Made by a program: the position numbers and the translations under genes. Positions 23,912 through 33,128 of a stretch of DNA of 64,000 nucleotides are shown one piece after another; within the stretch, counting starts at the first letter, position 1, and each line of letters begins with the position of its first letter. Under the pieces are notes generated by a model. It ran no database searches. It worked only from the letters and a program-made list of their open reading frames with translations, and was not told the origin of the DNA. The stretch is from contig NZ_PVUF01000013.1 in the NCBI RefSeq assembly GCF_003003215.1, forward strand, positions 59,853-123,852, written 5' to 3'. Source of the DNA: Tritonibacter scottomollicae (GTDB lineage Bacteria; Pseudomonadota; Alphaproteobacteria; Rhodobacterales; Rhodobacteraceae).

Positions 23912-24892
23912 TCATTCCGCCGCAAGTCGGATGGTTTGCGGTTTCTCGGTGACAAACAGACGGGTTGCGCCGTCTTCGACATCGCGGCGAATGCGGTCGA
24001 TGACCGACTCGAACCACGTCAGCGCCGCAGAGGCAGGAATGGCAACCGCCATACCGGCAGCGGTGGTCAGCAGCGCCTCCCAGATACCACCGGCCAGCAT
24101 CGAGGGATCGGCCTTCGATCCGGCGGCCTGCAGCGCCTGAAAGGCCGCAATCATTCCCATAACGGTTCCAAGGAGACCCAGCAGCGGCGCGATGGTGGAG
24201 ATCAGTTCCAGCGCGCCAAGGCCACTGCGGGCCGAGCCGAGTTCGCGTTTTGCGACGCGGGCCGTTTCCTCGCGGGCATGTGCATCAGGCATCGACTTTA
24301 TCGCGGACAGGGCCGCGGCAACCACCTTGGACCGGACGCCACGGCGACCCTGAACCAGCGTCAGCGCCCGGTCCGCATCGCCTGCCTCATAGGCGGCGAC
24401 CGCTTGACGGGCCTTGCCTTTCGACCAGGCTCCGATCAGCGCCAGGCGCCAGATTTTCCACAATATCAGCGCCAACGTAATGACCGACAGGGCGGCAATG
24501 GCCCAGATCGAGGGGCCACCGTCACGCAGGAATGTCTTGGCCTCGTCGAAGGCGCCTCGCGCCATTGACGGCAGATCCTGAGCAGACGCCGGTTCGGATG
24601 CCGCAGGTGACACATCGTCCGCGTTGGTGCGCGCGACCGGCAGGGCTTCTGACGTCGAGGGAGTTGCGGAAGCCCCATCGGTGGCAGGGCTCTCGCTTGT
24701 CGTCACCGGGGCAGTCTCTGCAGTGATTGGCGTATCCGGCGTGTCCGGGGAGGTCGGTGCCGCAGGGGCCATCATGTCGATGGCAACCTCAGGAACAGGA
24801 GCTTGCGTCGCGGGAGTGTCCGGAGCCGCAGTCTGTGCCGTGGCGAGCACCGGCAGCAGCAGGAATGTCGTAAGAACGAGGGACTTTTTCAT
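23912..24892 (-). CDS. exbB: ExbB/MotA-TolQ-family protein with long N-terminal extension
   Basis: The 326-residue product begins with a signal peptide (KKSLVLTTFLLLPVLATA), continues with about 90 residues rich in Pro, Thr, Ala and Ser, and then has the MotA/TolQ/ExbB domain with three membrane helices at about residues 130-150, 230-255 and 265-290. The motif LISTIAPLLGLLGTVMGMI is typical. The extension is periplasmic and probably disordered, as in several alphaproteobacterial ExbBs. It is the first gene of the operon; a 165-base gap to the siderophore-interacting protein gene holds its promoter but no identifiable gene. Confidence 0.9.
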   Translation of the reverse strand: MKKSLVLTTFLLLPVLATAQTAAPDTPATQAPVPEVAIDMMAPAAPTSPDTPDTPITAETAPVTTSESPATDGASATPSTSEALPVARTNADDVSPAASEPASAQDLPSMARGAFDEAKTFLRDGGPSIWAIAALSVITLALILWKIWRLALIGAWSKGKARQAVAAYEAGDADRALTLVQGRRGVRSKVVAAALSAIKSMPDAHAREETARVAKRELGSARSGLGALELISTIAPLLGLLGTVMGMIAAFQALQAAGSKADPSMLAGGIWEALLTTAAGMAVAIPASAALTWFESVIDRIRRDVEDGATRLFVTEKPQTIRLAAE

Positions 24893-25057
24893 TGTCGGCT
24901 CCGTCTAGCAAGGCCTGGCACTGATCTCGCTCAGTAAGCGGGGTGCTGGCAGAATGGCTTGGCTACACGATGCGCGCGGTCATGCGATCCGTGATTGGCT
25001 AGAAAGAGGCAATGGCCCCACGATTGGCGCCTAATTTAGCATAGCGTTTTTGTCAAG

Positions 25058-26128
25058 TTAAGGCTGTGCATCAGACTCCGCCTGTCGGGTCCAATAGGCG
25101 GCAATATAGTGATCCTTGGCGTTGAGGCCGGCAGATTTCAAATGCGCCCGGACTTTCTGGGCTGCGCTCTTTTCTGCGGCCAGCCAGATCATATGGCCCG
25201 GCGTATTCGCAAGCGTCGCAATGGCGAGATCCCCGAGATCCCCGGCGTTCGAACCGTGATGTTCGATGCGTATTCCGGGGTGATACGGCATGGGGTAGTC
25301 TGCGCTTTCGGGGGTGGTCAGCTCCAGCACCACGCGGCCGGAGGCCTTGGGGCTGAGGGCGTCGAGAATACGTGCGACGGCAGGAAATCCGGTTTCGTCG
25401 GCATAGATCATGATCGTCTCGATCTCCGGGATGCCGCCGCCGCCGGGGCCGGTCAGGCCAACACGGCAACCGGGGCTGACGCTGCGCGCCCATTCGGTGG
25501 CCCGTCCGCCGTCATGTTCAAAAATGTCAAAGACCAGGCGTCCGGTTGTGACATCCAGCGCGCGGACCGTATAGACTGGGCGGTGCAGCGTGGCGTCTCC
25601 CTTGGGCCAGATCGTTTGGCCGGTCTCCGACAGATAGGGCCATTGCGGCGTGTCCAGAGCCGGGTTCGGCAGGGCCAGGCGGAAGTGAATTGCATCCGTC
25701 GTGAAATGGGTCAGATCCTCTGCCTGCGCGGTGACGCGGAGAAATGAGCCGGGAATCCTCTCGACGTGTTCGACGGTGATGAACTGGAAATTCGGTGGCC
25801 GGCGGCCGGCGCTCTCCTGTGCATCGGACCAGCAGATTTCTGCGGCGATCTCCGGAGCGAGGTGCTCGATCGTATCGCTGAGGCTTTCCTTCAGCACGTA
25901 GAGCCAATCCGCACGAGGGGCGCCGATCCTAGCCAGGGAATGCGCGTCACGGCGCTGAAGGCTGTAGTTGCCATATGTGGTCTCGATCTGCACCTCGTCG
26001 TCGCTGTCGATCACCACCGGCAGGTCAAACTCTTGCGCGCGCTGCTGAATCACGCTGCGGATGGCGGGAAAGGACAGGCCGGGCAACAGGGTCTGCGCTT
26101 CGAAGGAAAATCTCTCTTGCATGGACAT
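25058..26128 (-). CDS. siderophore-interacting FAD protein with N-terminal DUF2218
   Basis: The 356-residue product combines a DUF2218-like domain (about residues 15-100) with a siderophore-interacting reductase domain (about 110-350). The latter has the FAD-binding RPVYTVRAL motif near residue 182 and the C-terminal WLAAEKSA and HYIAAYWTR segments typical of SIP/ViuB proteins. Such enzymes reduce ferric siderophores in the cytoplasm to release iron. It is the last gene of the ABC transporter operon, 12 bases after the ATPase gene. The domain calls are firm; the siderophore is unknown. Confidence 0.88.
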   Translation of the reverse strand: MSMQERFSFEAQTLLPGLSFPAIRSVIQQRAQEFDLPVVIDSDDEVQIETTYGNYSLQRRDAHSLARIGAPRADWLYVLKESLSDTIEHLAPEIAAEICWSDAQESAGRRPPNFQFITVEHVERIPGSFLRVTAQAEDLTHFTTDAIHFRLALPNPALDTPQWPYLSETGQTIWPKGDATLHRPVYTVRALDVTTGRLVFDIFEHDGGRATEWARSVSPGCRVGLTGPGGGGIPEIETIMIYADETGFPAVARILDALSPKASGRVVLELTTPESADYPMPYHPGIRIEHHGSNAGDLGDLAIATLANTPGHMIWLAAEKSAAQKVRAHLKSAGLNAKDHYIAAYWTRQAESDAQP

Positions 26129-26140
26129 GGTAGAGCCTTC

Positions 26141-26923
26141 TCAGGTTGGAATGACGTGGGGGGTGGCGTGGTTCGGATCGGCGATGATGGTGCAGGGCAG
26201 GGCAAAGACCTCCTGCATCATGGTCTCTGTGATGACGTCTTTGGGGCTGCCCTGACTGTGCACGTGACCACCGCGCAGCGCGATGATGTGATCGCAGTAG
26301 CGCGCCGCGAGGTTGATGTCGTGCAGGACCATGGCAACCGTGCGCTCGGTCTGATGGTTCAGCCTTCGCACCAGTTCCAGAAGTTCGATCTGATGCGGCA
26401 GATCAAGGAATGTTGTGGGTTCGTCCAGCAGCAGCAACTGTGTGTCCTGCGCCAGGGCCATGGCGATCCAGGCGCGCTGACGCTGACCACCCGACAGGGT
26501 ATCGAGCGACCGGTGTTCCATGCCGTCCAATCCCGTCGCCGTCAGGGCAGCGGCCACGGCGGCAGCGTCCTCGACCGAATGCTGGCGCCAGGCCGATTGA
26601 TGCGGGGTGCGACCGCGCAGCACCAGATCGCGGATTGTCAGCCCCTCCGGAGCGACAGGTGACTGCGACAGGATGGCAAGACGCCGTGCAACGGATTTGC
26701 TGTTCTGGCTGGCGATGCACTGCCCATCGAGGATGACTTGCCCGGTGCCCGTCTTCTGCAGGCGGGCGAGGCTGCGCAGCAGGGTCGACTTGCCGCAGGC
26801 GTTTGGACCGACGATGGCGGTCACTGCGCCGTCGGGCAGATCGACAGAAAGCTGGTCGAGAACCGTGTTGTGGGCAAAGCGGACGCTCAGGTCCCGGGCG
26901 GCGAGGCGAGGTTGGGCGCTCAT
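26141..26923 (-). CDS. iron-siderophore ABC transporter ATPase
   Basis: A 260-residue ATPase of the FepC/FecE/FhuC type. Walker A is GPNACGKST (about residues 39-47), the signature motif is LSGGQRQR (about 143-150) and Walker B is LLLLDEPTTFLD (about 163-174). TTFLDLPHQIELLELV is typical of siderophore importers. It lies three bases after the second permease gene. It powers import of a ferric siderophore across the inner membrane. Confidence 0.92.
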   Translation of the reverse strand: MSAQPRLAARDLSVRFAHNTVLDQLSVDLPDGAVTAIVGPNACGKSTLLRSLARLQKTGTGQVILDGQCIASQNSKSVARRLAILSQSPVAPEGLTIRDLVLRGRTPHQSAWRQHSVEDAAAVAAALTATGLDGMEHRSLDTLSGGQRQRAWIAMALAQDTQLLLLDEPTTFLDLPHQIELLELVRRLNHQTERTVAMVLHDINLAARYCDHIIALRGGHVHSQGSPKDVITETMMQEVFALPCTIIADPNHATPHVIPT

Positions 26924-26926
26924 GAT

Positions 26927-27961
26927 CTAGAGGGCTCCTTTGCGAAATTGGGCGACCAGAAGCCACATGAGAACCGGCGCACCGATCACGGCGGTGAAGA
27001 CGCCGGCAGGCAGTTGCACCACGGGTACGAGACGGGCGGCGGTATCCGCGCCGAGGGTGACCAAGGCGCCCACAAGTGCCGCGGCCGCGAGAACCGGTGC
27101 GCCGGTGCCAAGCAGGCGACGTGCCACGGGCCCCGCAACAAAGGCGACAAAGGGCAGTGGTCCGGCGACGCTGACCGCAAGCGCGGCAAGGAGCACGCCA
27201 ATACAGGTGATGACCAACCGCAGGCCGGCCAGACGTAGGCCGAACCCCTGCACGATATCGTCGTTCATGGTCAGACGGCTGAGGGGGAATTGCAGCCAGA
27301 GAAGCACGGGGGTCAACAGTAGCAGACCGCCCCAGATCAGCGCGGCATCTGTCAGATTGCGCGCGTTGAGCGTACCAGTCAGCCATTGCGCCATATCGGC
27401 GGCACGCTGTTCGTCCGTCATGCTCATCAACAGGTCGCTGGTGGCGCCCAAGGTCAGGCTGGCACCGATCCCCACAAGGATCAGCCGATAGGGATCGAGA
27501 CCCGTGCCGCGCCGCCTGTCCCAGGCCAGCACCAGCACCAATGCCGCCGTCAGCAGCCCTCCCGCCAACGCCCAGGGCAGCACAAAGCGGACTGAACCGA
27601 ACAGCAGGATCGCCAGCACCGCGCCGCAGCTGGCACCGGCGTTGAACCCGATCACATCCGGCGAGGCCATCGGATTGCGCAGCATGGACTGGAAGATCGC
27701 ACCGGACAGGCCAAATGCTGCCCCCGCCCCAACGGCGACCAGCACGCGCGGCAGGCGATGATCGAGCAGGATCATCCGGGTGATGTCTTCCATGTCGCCG
27801 CGCAGCGCGGTCCACAGGTCCGCTGCGCCAACCGGAAAGCTGCCCATGTGCAGGGCCGCAAGACCGCCGGTCAGAACCAATAGCATCAGGCCGAGCCCGA
27901 CCAACAGGTTGCGCCGCGCCAGTTGCAGCGACAGTGTGCCGAGGCGAAGGGTATAGGTCAT
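26927..27961 (-). CDS. iron-siderophore ABC transporter permease (FecCD family)
   Basis: A 344-residue permease with about nine to ten hydrophobic segments. GSFPVGAADLWTALRGD near residue 43, PRVLVAVGAGAAFGLSGAIFQ near residue 70 and NPMASPDVIGFNAGA near residue 93 are FecCD-family landmarks. It overlaps the other permease gene by four bases (ATGA) and forms a heterodimeric channel with it. Confidence 0.92.
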   Translation of the reverse strand: MTYTLRLGTLSLQLARRNLLVGLGLMLLVLTGGLAALHMGSFPVGAADLWTALRGDMEDITRMILLDHRLPRVLVAVGAGAAFGLSGAIFQSMLRNPMASPDVIGFNAGASCGAVLAILLFGSVRFVLPWALAGGLLTAALVLVLAWDRRRGTGLDPYRLILVGIGASLTLGATSDLLMSMTDEQRAADMAQWLTGTLNARNLTDAALIWGGLLLLTPVLLWLQFPLSRLTMNDDIVQGFGLRLAGLRLVITCIGVLLAALAVSVAGPLPFVAFVAGPVARRLLGTGAPVLAAAALVGALVTLGADTAARLVPVVQLPAGVFTAVIGAPVLMWLLVAQFRKGAL

Positions 27962-28989
27962 AGCGCGCGCACTCCCTTGCTGCGGACCAACCAGATCAGG
28001 ACCGGCCCGCCGAGGATCGCGGACATCACCCCCGCCTGCATATGTCCGGAGAACAGAGCCGAGCGGGCAAGAATATCGGCCAGGCCCATCAGAAGTGCCC
28101 CATAGACCGCGCTATAGAGCGACAGCCAGCGTATATCGGCCGGGGCGGTTGCTCGTGCAAGATGCGGCACGATCAAGCCGACGAACGCAATGGGACCGGC
28201 CATCGCGACGGTTGTGCCGCACAAGATCACGATGGCCGCTCCGGTGAGCAGTTGCAGCAGGCCGACCCGAACGCCGAGGCCCTGGGCCGTGCTTTCGCCA
28301 AGTTGCAGCGCGTTGAGGCTGAACCCGGCGACAAATGCCAGCAGTAGCCCCACAATCAGGAACGGCAGCAGGGTCGAAACCATGTCCAGCGTGACGTTGT
28401 CGAAACCGCCCAGAACCCAGACGCGATAGACCTCCAGCGAGGATCGGCTGACCAGCAGCAGGCCGCGGATCAAGGCGTAGAACAGGGCGCTCACTGCGGC
28501 CCCGGCGAGGATCAGGCGTCCGGTACGTGACGGGGCGTTGCCGCCCAGCGTGAATACAAGACCCGAGGCCAGCGCGGCCCCTCCAAGAGCGGCCCAGATG
28601 AACTGAGCAGGATCGGAGATCCCCAGCGCAATGGTGCAGAGCACCACGCCAAGCGCGGCACCGGCGTTCACTCCCAAAAGGCCGGGATCGGCCAGCGGAT
28701 TTCGGGTGAGCGCCTGCATCAGGGTGCCTGCCACGCCCAGGCTGCCGCCGCAGAGCAGCGCGCCCACTACGCGCGGCAGGCGGATCTGCCAGATGACAAA
28801 TTGATCCGGCGCATCGGGGTCATAAGCCACCAGTGACTGCCAGATATCGCCCCAACTGACCGGGCGCGCGCCCATCCGCAATGCCAGCAAGACGCTCAGA
28901 ACCAGTACGAACAACCCGGCTGCCAGCCAGGTCAACCGATGCGGCGTGATGTGCCGGGGCAGGGCGCGGGGCGTGACCTCAGCTGTCAT
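27958..28989 (-). CDS. iron-siderophore ABC transporter permease (FecCD family)
   Basis: A 343-residue permease of the FecCD family with about ten hydrophobic segments. Landmarks are PRVVGALLCGGSLGVAGTLMQ near residue 75, NPLADPGLLGVNAGAALG near residue 98 and AFVGLIVPHLAR near residue 268. The ATG at 28989 has AGGAGGT seven bases upstream and is preferred over a frame opening at 29097 that would add 36 residues inside the binding-protein gene. It overlaps the stop of that gene by 11 bases. Confidence 0.92.
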   Translation of the reverse strand: MTAEVTPRALPRHITPHRLTWLAAGLFVLVLSVLLALRMGARPVSWGDIWQSLVAYDPDAPDQFVIWQIRLPRVVGALLCGGSLGVAGTLMQALTRNPLADPGLLGVNAGAALGVVLCTIALGISDPAQFIWAALGGAALASGLVFTLGGNAPSRTGRLILAGAAVSALFYALIRGLLLVSRSSLEVYRVWVLGGFDNVTLDMVSTLLPFLIVGLLLAFVAGFSLNALQLGESTAQGLGVRVGLLQLLTGAAIVILCGTTVAMAGPIAFVGLIVPHLARATAPADIRWLSLYSAVYGALLMGLADILARSALFSGHMQAGVMSAILGGPVLIWLVRSKGVRAL

Positions 28990-29974
28990 CAGCGGGACCT
29001 CCTGCAAGAATGCCCGCGGCCCGCGAGGAGGTGACTTCGGTCGCAGGATCACCGTCCATTGCCTGCTCCAGCAGCGGCACCAGCGTGTCGAGCGCATAGT
29101 CGAGACTGAGCGGGCTTGAATGTGACAGGGCGGAGGACAGCATCAGGTCGGAGTAGATCTCCCGTCCCTCCGAGTAGGCCCGCATGAACCGGCGCAGGGG
29201 CAGGCGTTTCAGACGGTGCACCGAGGCCCCGCTGTCGAGCCAGATCAGCACATCGGCATCAATCGGAGAGAGGTCCTCGTCCGGCACCTTTACATATGCA
29301 TGGTTCAAATTGCTCTGAGACCGGATCGCCTGAGGTGTGACAAAGCCAAGTTCGGAGAGGAATTTGCCGCGGATGTCATATTCCGTATAGGCGCCTGTGG
29401 TGCCAGCCCAGACCATGATGCCAGTTGCGCCCTGCCATTCGGGATGATCGACGCGTACACGGGTGATGCGCTGATTGATGCGGTCAACCACTGCTTCTGC
29501 CTTGTCTGACCGCCCTGTGGCCTGGCCCAGCCGCAGCAGCATATTCTGCCATGTCATGCCGTAGTCGCCAGTTCCGGGGGCCGAGGCGACGGTGGGGGCA
29601 ATTTGCGACAGCAGATCATATTCCCGTCTGGTCATGCCGGACCATTGTCCGACGATCAGGTCGGGTTTCATCGCGGCGATGGCCTCGATGTCGATTTCGC
29701 CCTGCATCACAACAGGTGTCTCTTCGCCAAGCGCCTCTTGGCCCCACGGCCAGACGCCAAATTCGAACGGGCCGTACCACTTGCGGAGCGCATAGGGCAC
29801 CACGCCGAGCGACAGCAGGAAATCATGCCCGATAAAGCTGAGCGAGACCACGCGCGTAGGTTGAGCCTCGATACGTGCGCTGCCATAGATGTGGTCGATT
29901 TCCACCGGAAACGCGTCGGCCGCACTTCTGTGTGGCAGCAAAGCAAGGATCACCAGAATGAACAATTGACGCAT
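28979..29974 (-). CDS. iron-siderophore ABC transporter substrate-binding protein
   Basis: The 331-residue product is a class III periplasmic-binding protein (FepB/FhuD/FecB type). It has a signal peptide (RQLFILVILALLPHRSAA), an early TRVVSLSFIGHDFLLSLG segment and KPDLIVGQWSG near residue 104. It should deliver a ferric siderophore to the permease pair encoded downstream. It follows the receptor gene after 76 bases, where a GC-rich imperfect hairpin (about 30007-30040) may limit read-through. Confidence 0.9.
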   Translation of the reverse strand: MRQLFILVILALLPHRSAADAFPVEIDHIYGSARIEAQPTRVVSLSFIGHDFLLSLGVVPYALRKWYGPFEFGVWPWGQEALGEETPVVMQGEIDIEAIAAMKPDLIVGQWSGMTRREYDLLSQIAPTVASAPGTGDYGMTWQNMLLRLGQATGRSDKAEAVVDRINQRITRVRVDHPEWQGATGIMVWAGTTGAYTEYDIRGKFLSELGFVTPQAIRSQSNLNHAYVKVPDEDLSPIDADVLIWLDSGASVHRLKRLPLRRFMRAYSEGREIYSDLMLSSALSHSSPLSLDYALDTLVPLLEQAMDGDPATEVTSSRAAGILAGGPADDS

Positions 29975-30050
29975 GGGGCGCCCTTTTCAGGTTCGGGCTG
30001 AAGTCGGAACGCCCCCAGACCTGATGGCAGGTCCGGAGGCGCAGTTTTGG

Positions 30051-32150
30051 TTAGAATTTCGACGTGAGCGTCAGGGACACATTGCGACCCTCGCCGATGT
30101 AGCAGGCACCGGATTGGCAGGTGGCAACGTAATTCTCGTCTAGGAGGTTCTGGATGTTCAGCGCCACCTGCCAGTTGTCACGGGAATAGGTCACGGCCGC
30201 GTCGTAGAGCGTGTAGGCAGGCGTCTCATAGGTGTCGCTGCCGCCCCACGCGGCCCCGGTGTATCGCACCCCGGCGCCGAGCTTCCAGCCCTGCAGTGTT
30301 CCGACCGTTGGCGCGTAGTTGACCCAGAGCGACGCCGCATTCTCGGGCACCTGGCCGATTTGCGCACCGCTGGAGTTTTCGGTGTCGAGGTAGGTATAGG
30401 CGGCATCAAAGCTGACGTCGCCGATCCGGTGGAACAGTTCCAGTTCCAGCCCTCTGGCGGTGGCTTCCCCGGTCTGGATTGAGAAACCCGGGTTTGCCGG
30501 GTCGCTTACGGTCATGTTGGATTTGGTCAGATCAAACACCGACGCCACAAAGAGCGTATCGGTTCCAGCGGGCTGATATTTCACCCCGATTTCATATTGG
30601 GTGCCCTCCGTCGGTTCAAACGGCGTGCCGTTGACGTCACGCCCGACCTCGTCCTGACGGAAGCTTTCGGCATAGCTGAAGTAGGGGGCAACGCCATTGT
30701 CGAACCGGTAAAGCGCGGCAAAGTTCCCGGTCCAGGCACTGTCGTCTGCGGCGACGGAGGTCGCGCCAAAACTACCGGTGCTCGCCCCGGTCTTGATGCT
30801 GCCGTAGCGCAGGCCAAAATCGATGAACAGCCGATCGTCCACGACCGCCCGGTTCTGCAGATAGGCCCCCCATTCGGTAATGGAGGTGCCGGGGCTGTCT
30901 GTCACGGTGATGCTGGGATAGCCCGTGTACGTCGGGTTGAAGGGATCAATCGGGGCGATTTGTGCGCCATACGCGGTGTCACTGTCGTAGTAACCGCGCG
31001 AATAGCTGGCCCCGATGATGCTGCGCATCTCTACCCCACCCAGCGCGTAATTCGCGGTGGCATAAGCATCGAGTGCGGCAGACTTCATCTCGTTCTCGGC
31101 ACGGTAGAACGTGCGGTTGATGGTGCCATCGGGATTGTAGCGTCCGTTGGCGGTGTTATCAAAGGCCCACCAGGCATGCTGATAGAGCGCTTCGCCCTCC
31201 AGATACCGTGCGCTGGCATCAAGGCTCCAGACCTCGTTGAACCTATGGCTCACCATGGCGGTGACGCCGCGCTGTTCACTGTTGAAGACATCAAAGCCGG
31301 GCTCGCCGACGAACAATGTATCGTCAAAATAGGTGCCATTGCCAAAGCCGGTGGCCGGCTCAAGCGTGCCGTAAAGCGAGGCAAACTGCAAAAGCGGGCT
31401 GCCGTCGCTCTTTTGGTAATTGGCGAGCAGAGTCAGCTCGGTGTCATCGTTCGGGCGCCAGGTGATCGACGGTGCCAGCGCCAGCGAGTCATCCTGAGAG
31501 AAATCGACCGGGGTGTCCGCATTGCGCAGCAATCCAACGATGCGGTAGCGCAATGTGCCGGACGCATTGAGGTCGCCGCTGACGTCAGCCGCGATCTGCG
31601 CGCGCTGGTTGGACCCGACGGAGAGTTGCCAGAGGTTGTCGCTGTCTTGTGCGGCGGTTTTTGAGGTGGTGTTGACCACGCCGCCCACGGACCCGCTGCC
31701 ATACAGCCCTGACGACGGGCCCTTCAGAACCTCGACGCTGTTCAGCAGGAAGGGTTCTGGTTTGGTATCATTGTAATAGCCGTAGCGGGCGTTGAGGCCA
31801 TCGTGCAGCGTGGAGGGGGCAAAACCGCGCACGAGCGACCAATCGGAACGGTTGTCGAGCCCCCATTGCCCCGCCGTGATGCCGGAGGCGTATTGCAGCG
31901 CCTGTTCCACGTTGGTGGCACCCCGTTCCGCGATCTGCTGGGCGGTGACAACATGGATTGCCCGAGGGGTCTCAAGGATCGGATCGCCGGTCTTGGCCAC
32001 TGTCCCGCTGTCGAGCGCCACGCTCTCGCCAAAGAACACCTCGGCGCGGTTGGCCTTTACCAGAATTGGTTCGAGTTCGATTACTTCTGCCGAAGCGGGC
32101 AGAGCCGCCATCAAGGCCAGAAAAGATACAGCTGTTGTCCGACGTGCCAT
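30051..32150 (-). CDS. TonB-dependent siderophore receptor, hydroxamate/ferrichrome type
   Basis: A 699-residue outer membrane receptor. After a signal peptide (ending ASA near residue 21) comes the plug domain (about 55-165), with RAIHVVTAQQIAERGATNVEQ and SVEVLKGPSSGLYGSGS, then a 22-strand barrel ending in Phe (LTLTSKF). The C-terminal region has CQSGACYIGEGRNV, resembling the cysteine-bearing end of FhuA-like ferrichrome and hydroxamate receptors. It should import a ferric siderophore with TonB-ExbBD energy. The upstream gap (32151-32418) is AT-rich near 32220-32260, where the minus-strand promoter probably lies; no clear Fur or Irr box was found. Confidence 0.9.
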   Translation of the reverse strand: MARRTTAVSFLALMAALPASAEVIELEPILVKANRAEVFFGESVALDSGTVAKTGDPILETPRAIHVVTAQQIAERGATNVEQALQYASGITAGQWGLDNRSDWSLVRGFAPSTLHDGLNARYGYYNDTKPEPFLLNSVEVLKGPSSGLYGSGSVGGVVNTTSKTAAQDSDNLWQLSVGSNQRAQIAADVSGDLNASGTLRYRIVGLLRNADTPVDFSQDDSLALAPSITWRPNDDTELTLLANYQKSDGSPLLQFASLYGTLEPATGFGNGTYFDDTLFVGEPGFDVFNSEQRGVTAMVSHRFNEVWSLDASARYLEGEALYQHAWWAFDNTANGRYNPDGTINRTFYRAENEMKSAALDAYATANYALGGVEMRSIIGASYSRGYYDSDTAYGAQIAPIDPFNPTYTGYPSITVTDSPGTSITEWGAYLQNRAVVDDRLFIDFGLRYGSIKTGASTGSFGATSVAADDSAWTGNFAALYRFDNGVAPYFSYAESFRQDEVGRDVNGTPFEPTEGTQYEIGVKYQPAGTDTLFVASVFDLTKSNMTVSDPANPGFSIQTGEATARGLELELFHRIGDVSFDAAYTYLDTENSSGAQIGQVPENAASLWVNYAPTVGTLQGWKLGAGVRYTGAAWGGSDTYETPAYTLYDAAVTYSRDNWQVALNIQNLLDENYVATCQSGACYIGEGRNVSLTLTSKF

Positions 32151-32418
32151 TGTGCCACTTCCGCTCGTAGTCGTGTTGGTCTCATGTCTACCTGGCGGAA
32201 AAGCTTGGTACGGCTGCGGCTATAAAACCCATATAAAAGAGTCAAGTATTATTGCGTGGCGCGCCCTGCTGTACCCAACGGCAGGAACGCGATGCATCTC
32301 CAATGAGCAACAGTATGTGCAGCTCTTCAACGCTGGTGATCGTGGCGGTTGAGAGTGGGTTGACAGTTTGGTGACGCAGAGTCCTAAATATCCAACATTT
32401 TTGAATTTCAGGGACGAA

Positions 32419-33084
32419 ATGCTGTTCTCTCGCCGCCCGACCGAAGACGACACGGTTGTCGCCATGCTCGCCTCTGCGATCCGGCGCGACATTTCCTTTG
32501 GCACGCTGCGCCCGGATGAGAAGCTCAAGATCGAAGCCCTGCGCCAACGCTATGGCGGCTCCAACCATTCGATGCGGGAAACTCTGCGGATGCTGGTGTC
32601 CGAGGGCATGGTCGAAGCCACAAATCAACGCGGGTTCAGAGTGACCTCTGCAACGGAGGATGATCTTGCCGATATCCTGCTGATGCGGCTCGAGGTTGAA
32701 AAGCTGGCCCTGACACGCGCCATGGTTCAGGGCGGTGTCGATTGGGAGGCCTCCGTCGTGGCCTCGCATCACCAGATGATGCGGGCAGAGGATCAGGTGC
32801 GCCAGGATCCCAACGACGTCTCCGCGCTGGAATGGGATGAGGCCTGCCGGACACATATGTTGTCTCTGATTGCGGCCTGCAACTCGCCGCGCCTGATCGA
32901 CATGGCCGGGCGGTTCTATGACCAGTCGCGCCGTTTCCGGCTGGCACGTCTGCGCGAGGGGCGGATCGCGTTCAAGGCCCGTCGCACCCGGCACGAAACA
33001 CTCAAGACAGCCATCATGGACCGCGACACACAAAGGGCTCTGGCGCTTCTGGAGGAGGACATCCGGGCAGATCTGCGCGGCTGA
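32419..33084 (+). CDS. GntR-family regulator (FadR/FCD subfamily)
   Basis: The 221-residue product has a GntR winged helix-turn-helix (about residues 10-75, with AIRRDISFGTLRPDEKLKI and GFRVTS) and a mostly helical FCD ligand-binding domain (about 85-215) with conserved His in metal-coordinating positions (SHHQMM, RTRHETL). It is the likely regulator of the ABC importer that starts 44 bases later. The ATG at 32419 is chosen; a TTG at 32368 would add 17 residues. The ligand is unknown. Confidence 0.82.
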   Translation: MLFSRRPTEDDTVVAMLASAIRRDISFGTLRPDEKLKIEALRQRYGGSNHSMRETLRMLVSEGMVEATNQRGFRVTSATEDDLADILLMRLEVEKLALTRAMVQGGVDWEASVVASHHQMMRAEDQVRQDPNDVSALEWDEACRTHMLSLIAACNSPRLIDMAGRFYDQSRRFRLARLREGRIAFKARRTRHETLKTAIMDRDTQRALALLEEDIRADLRG

Positions 33085-33128
33085 CGGAACCAGAGCCAAA
33101 GACTAAATTCCAATGGGAGGACAACAGG

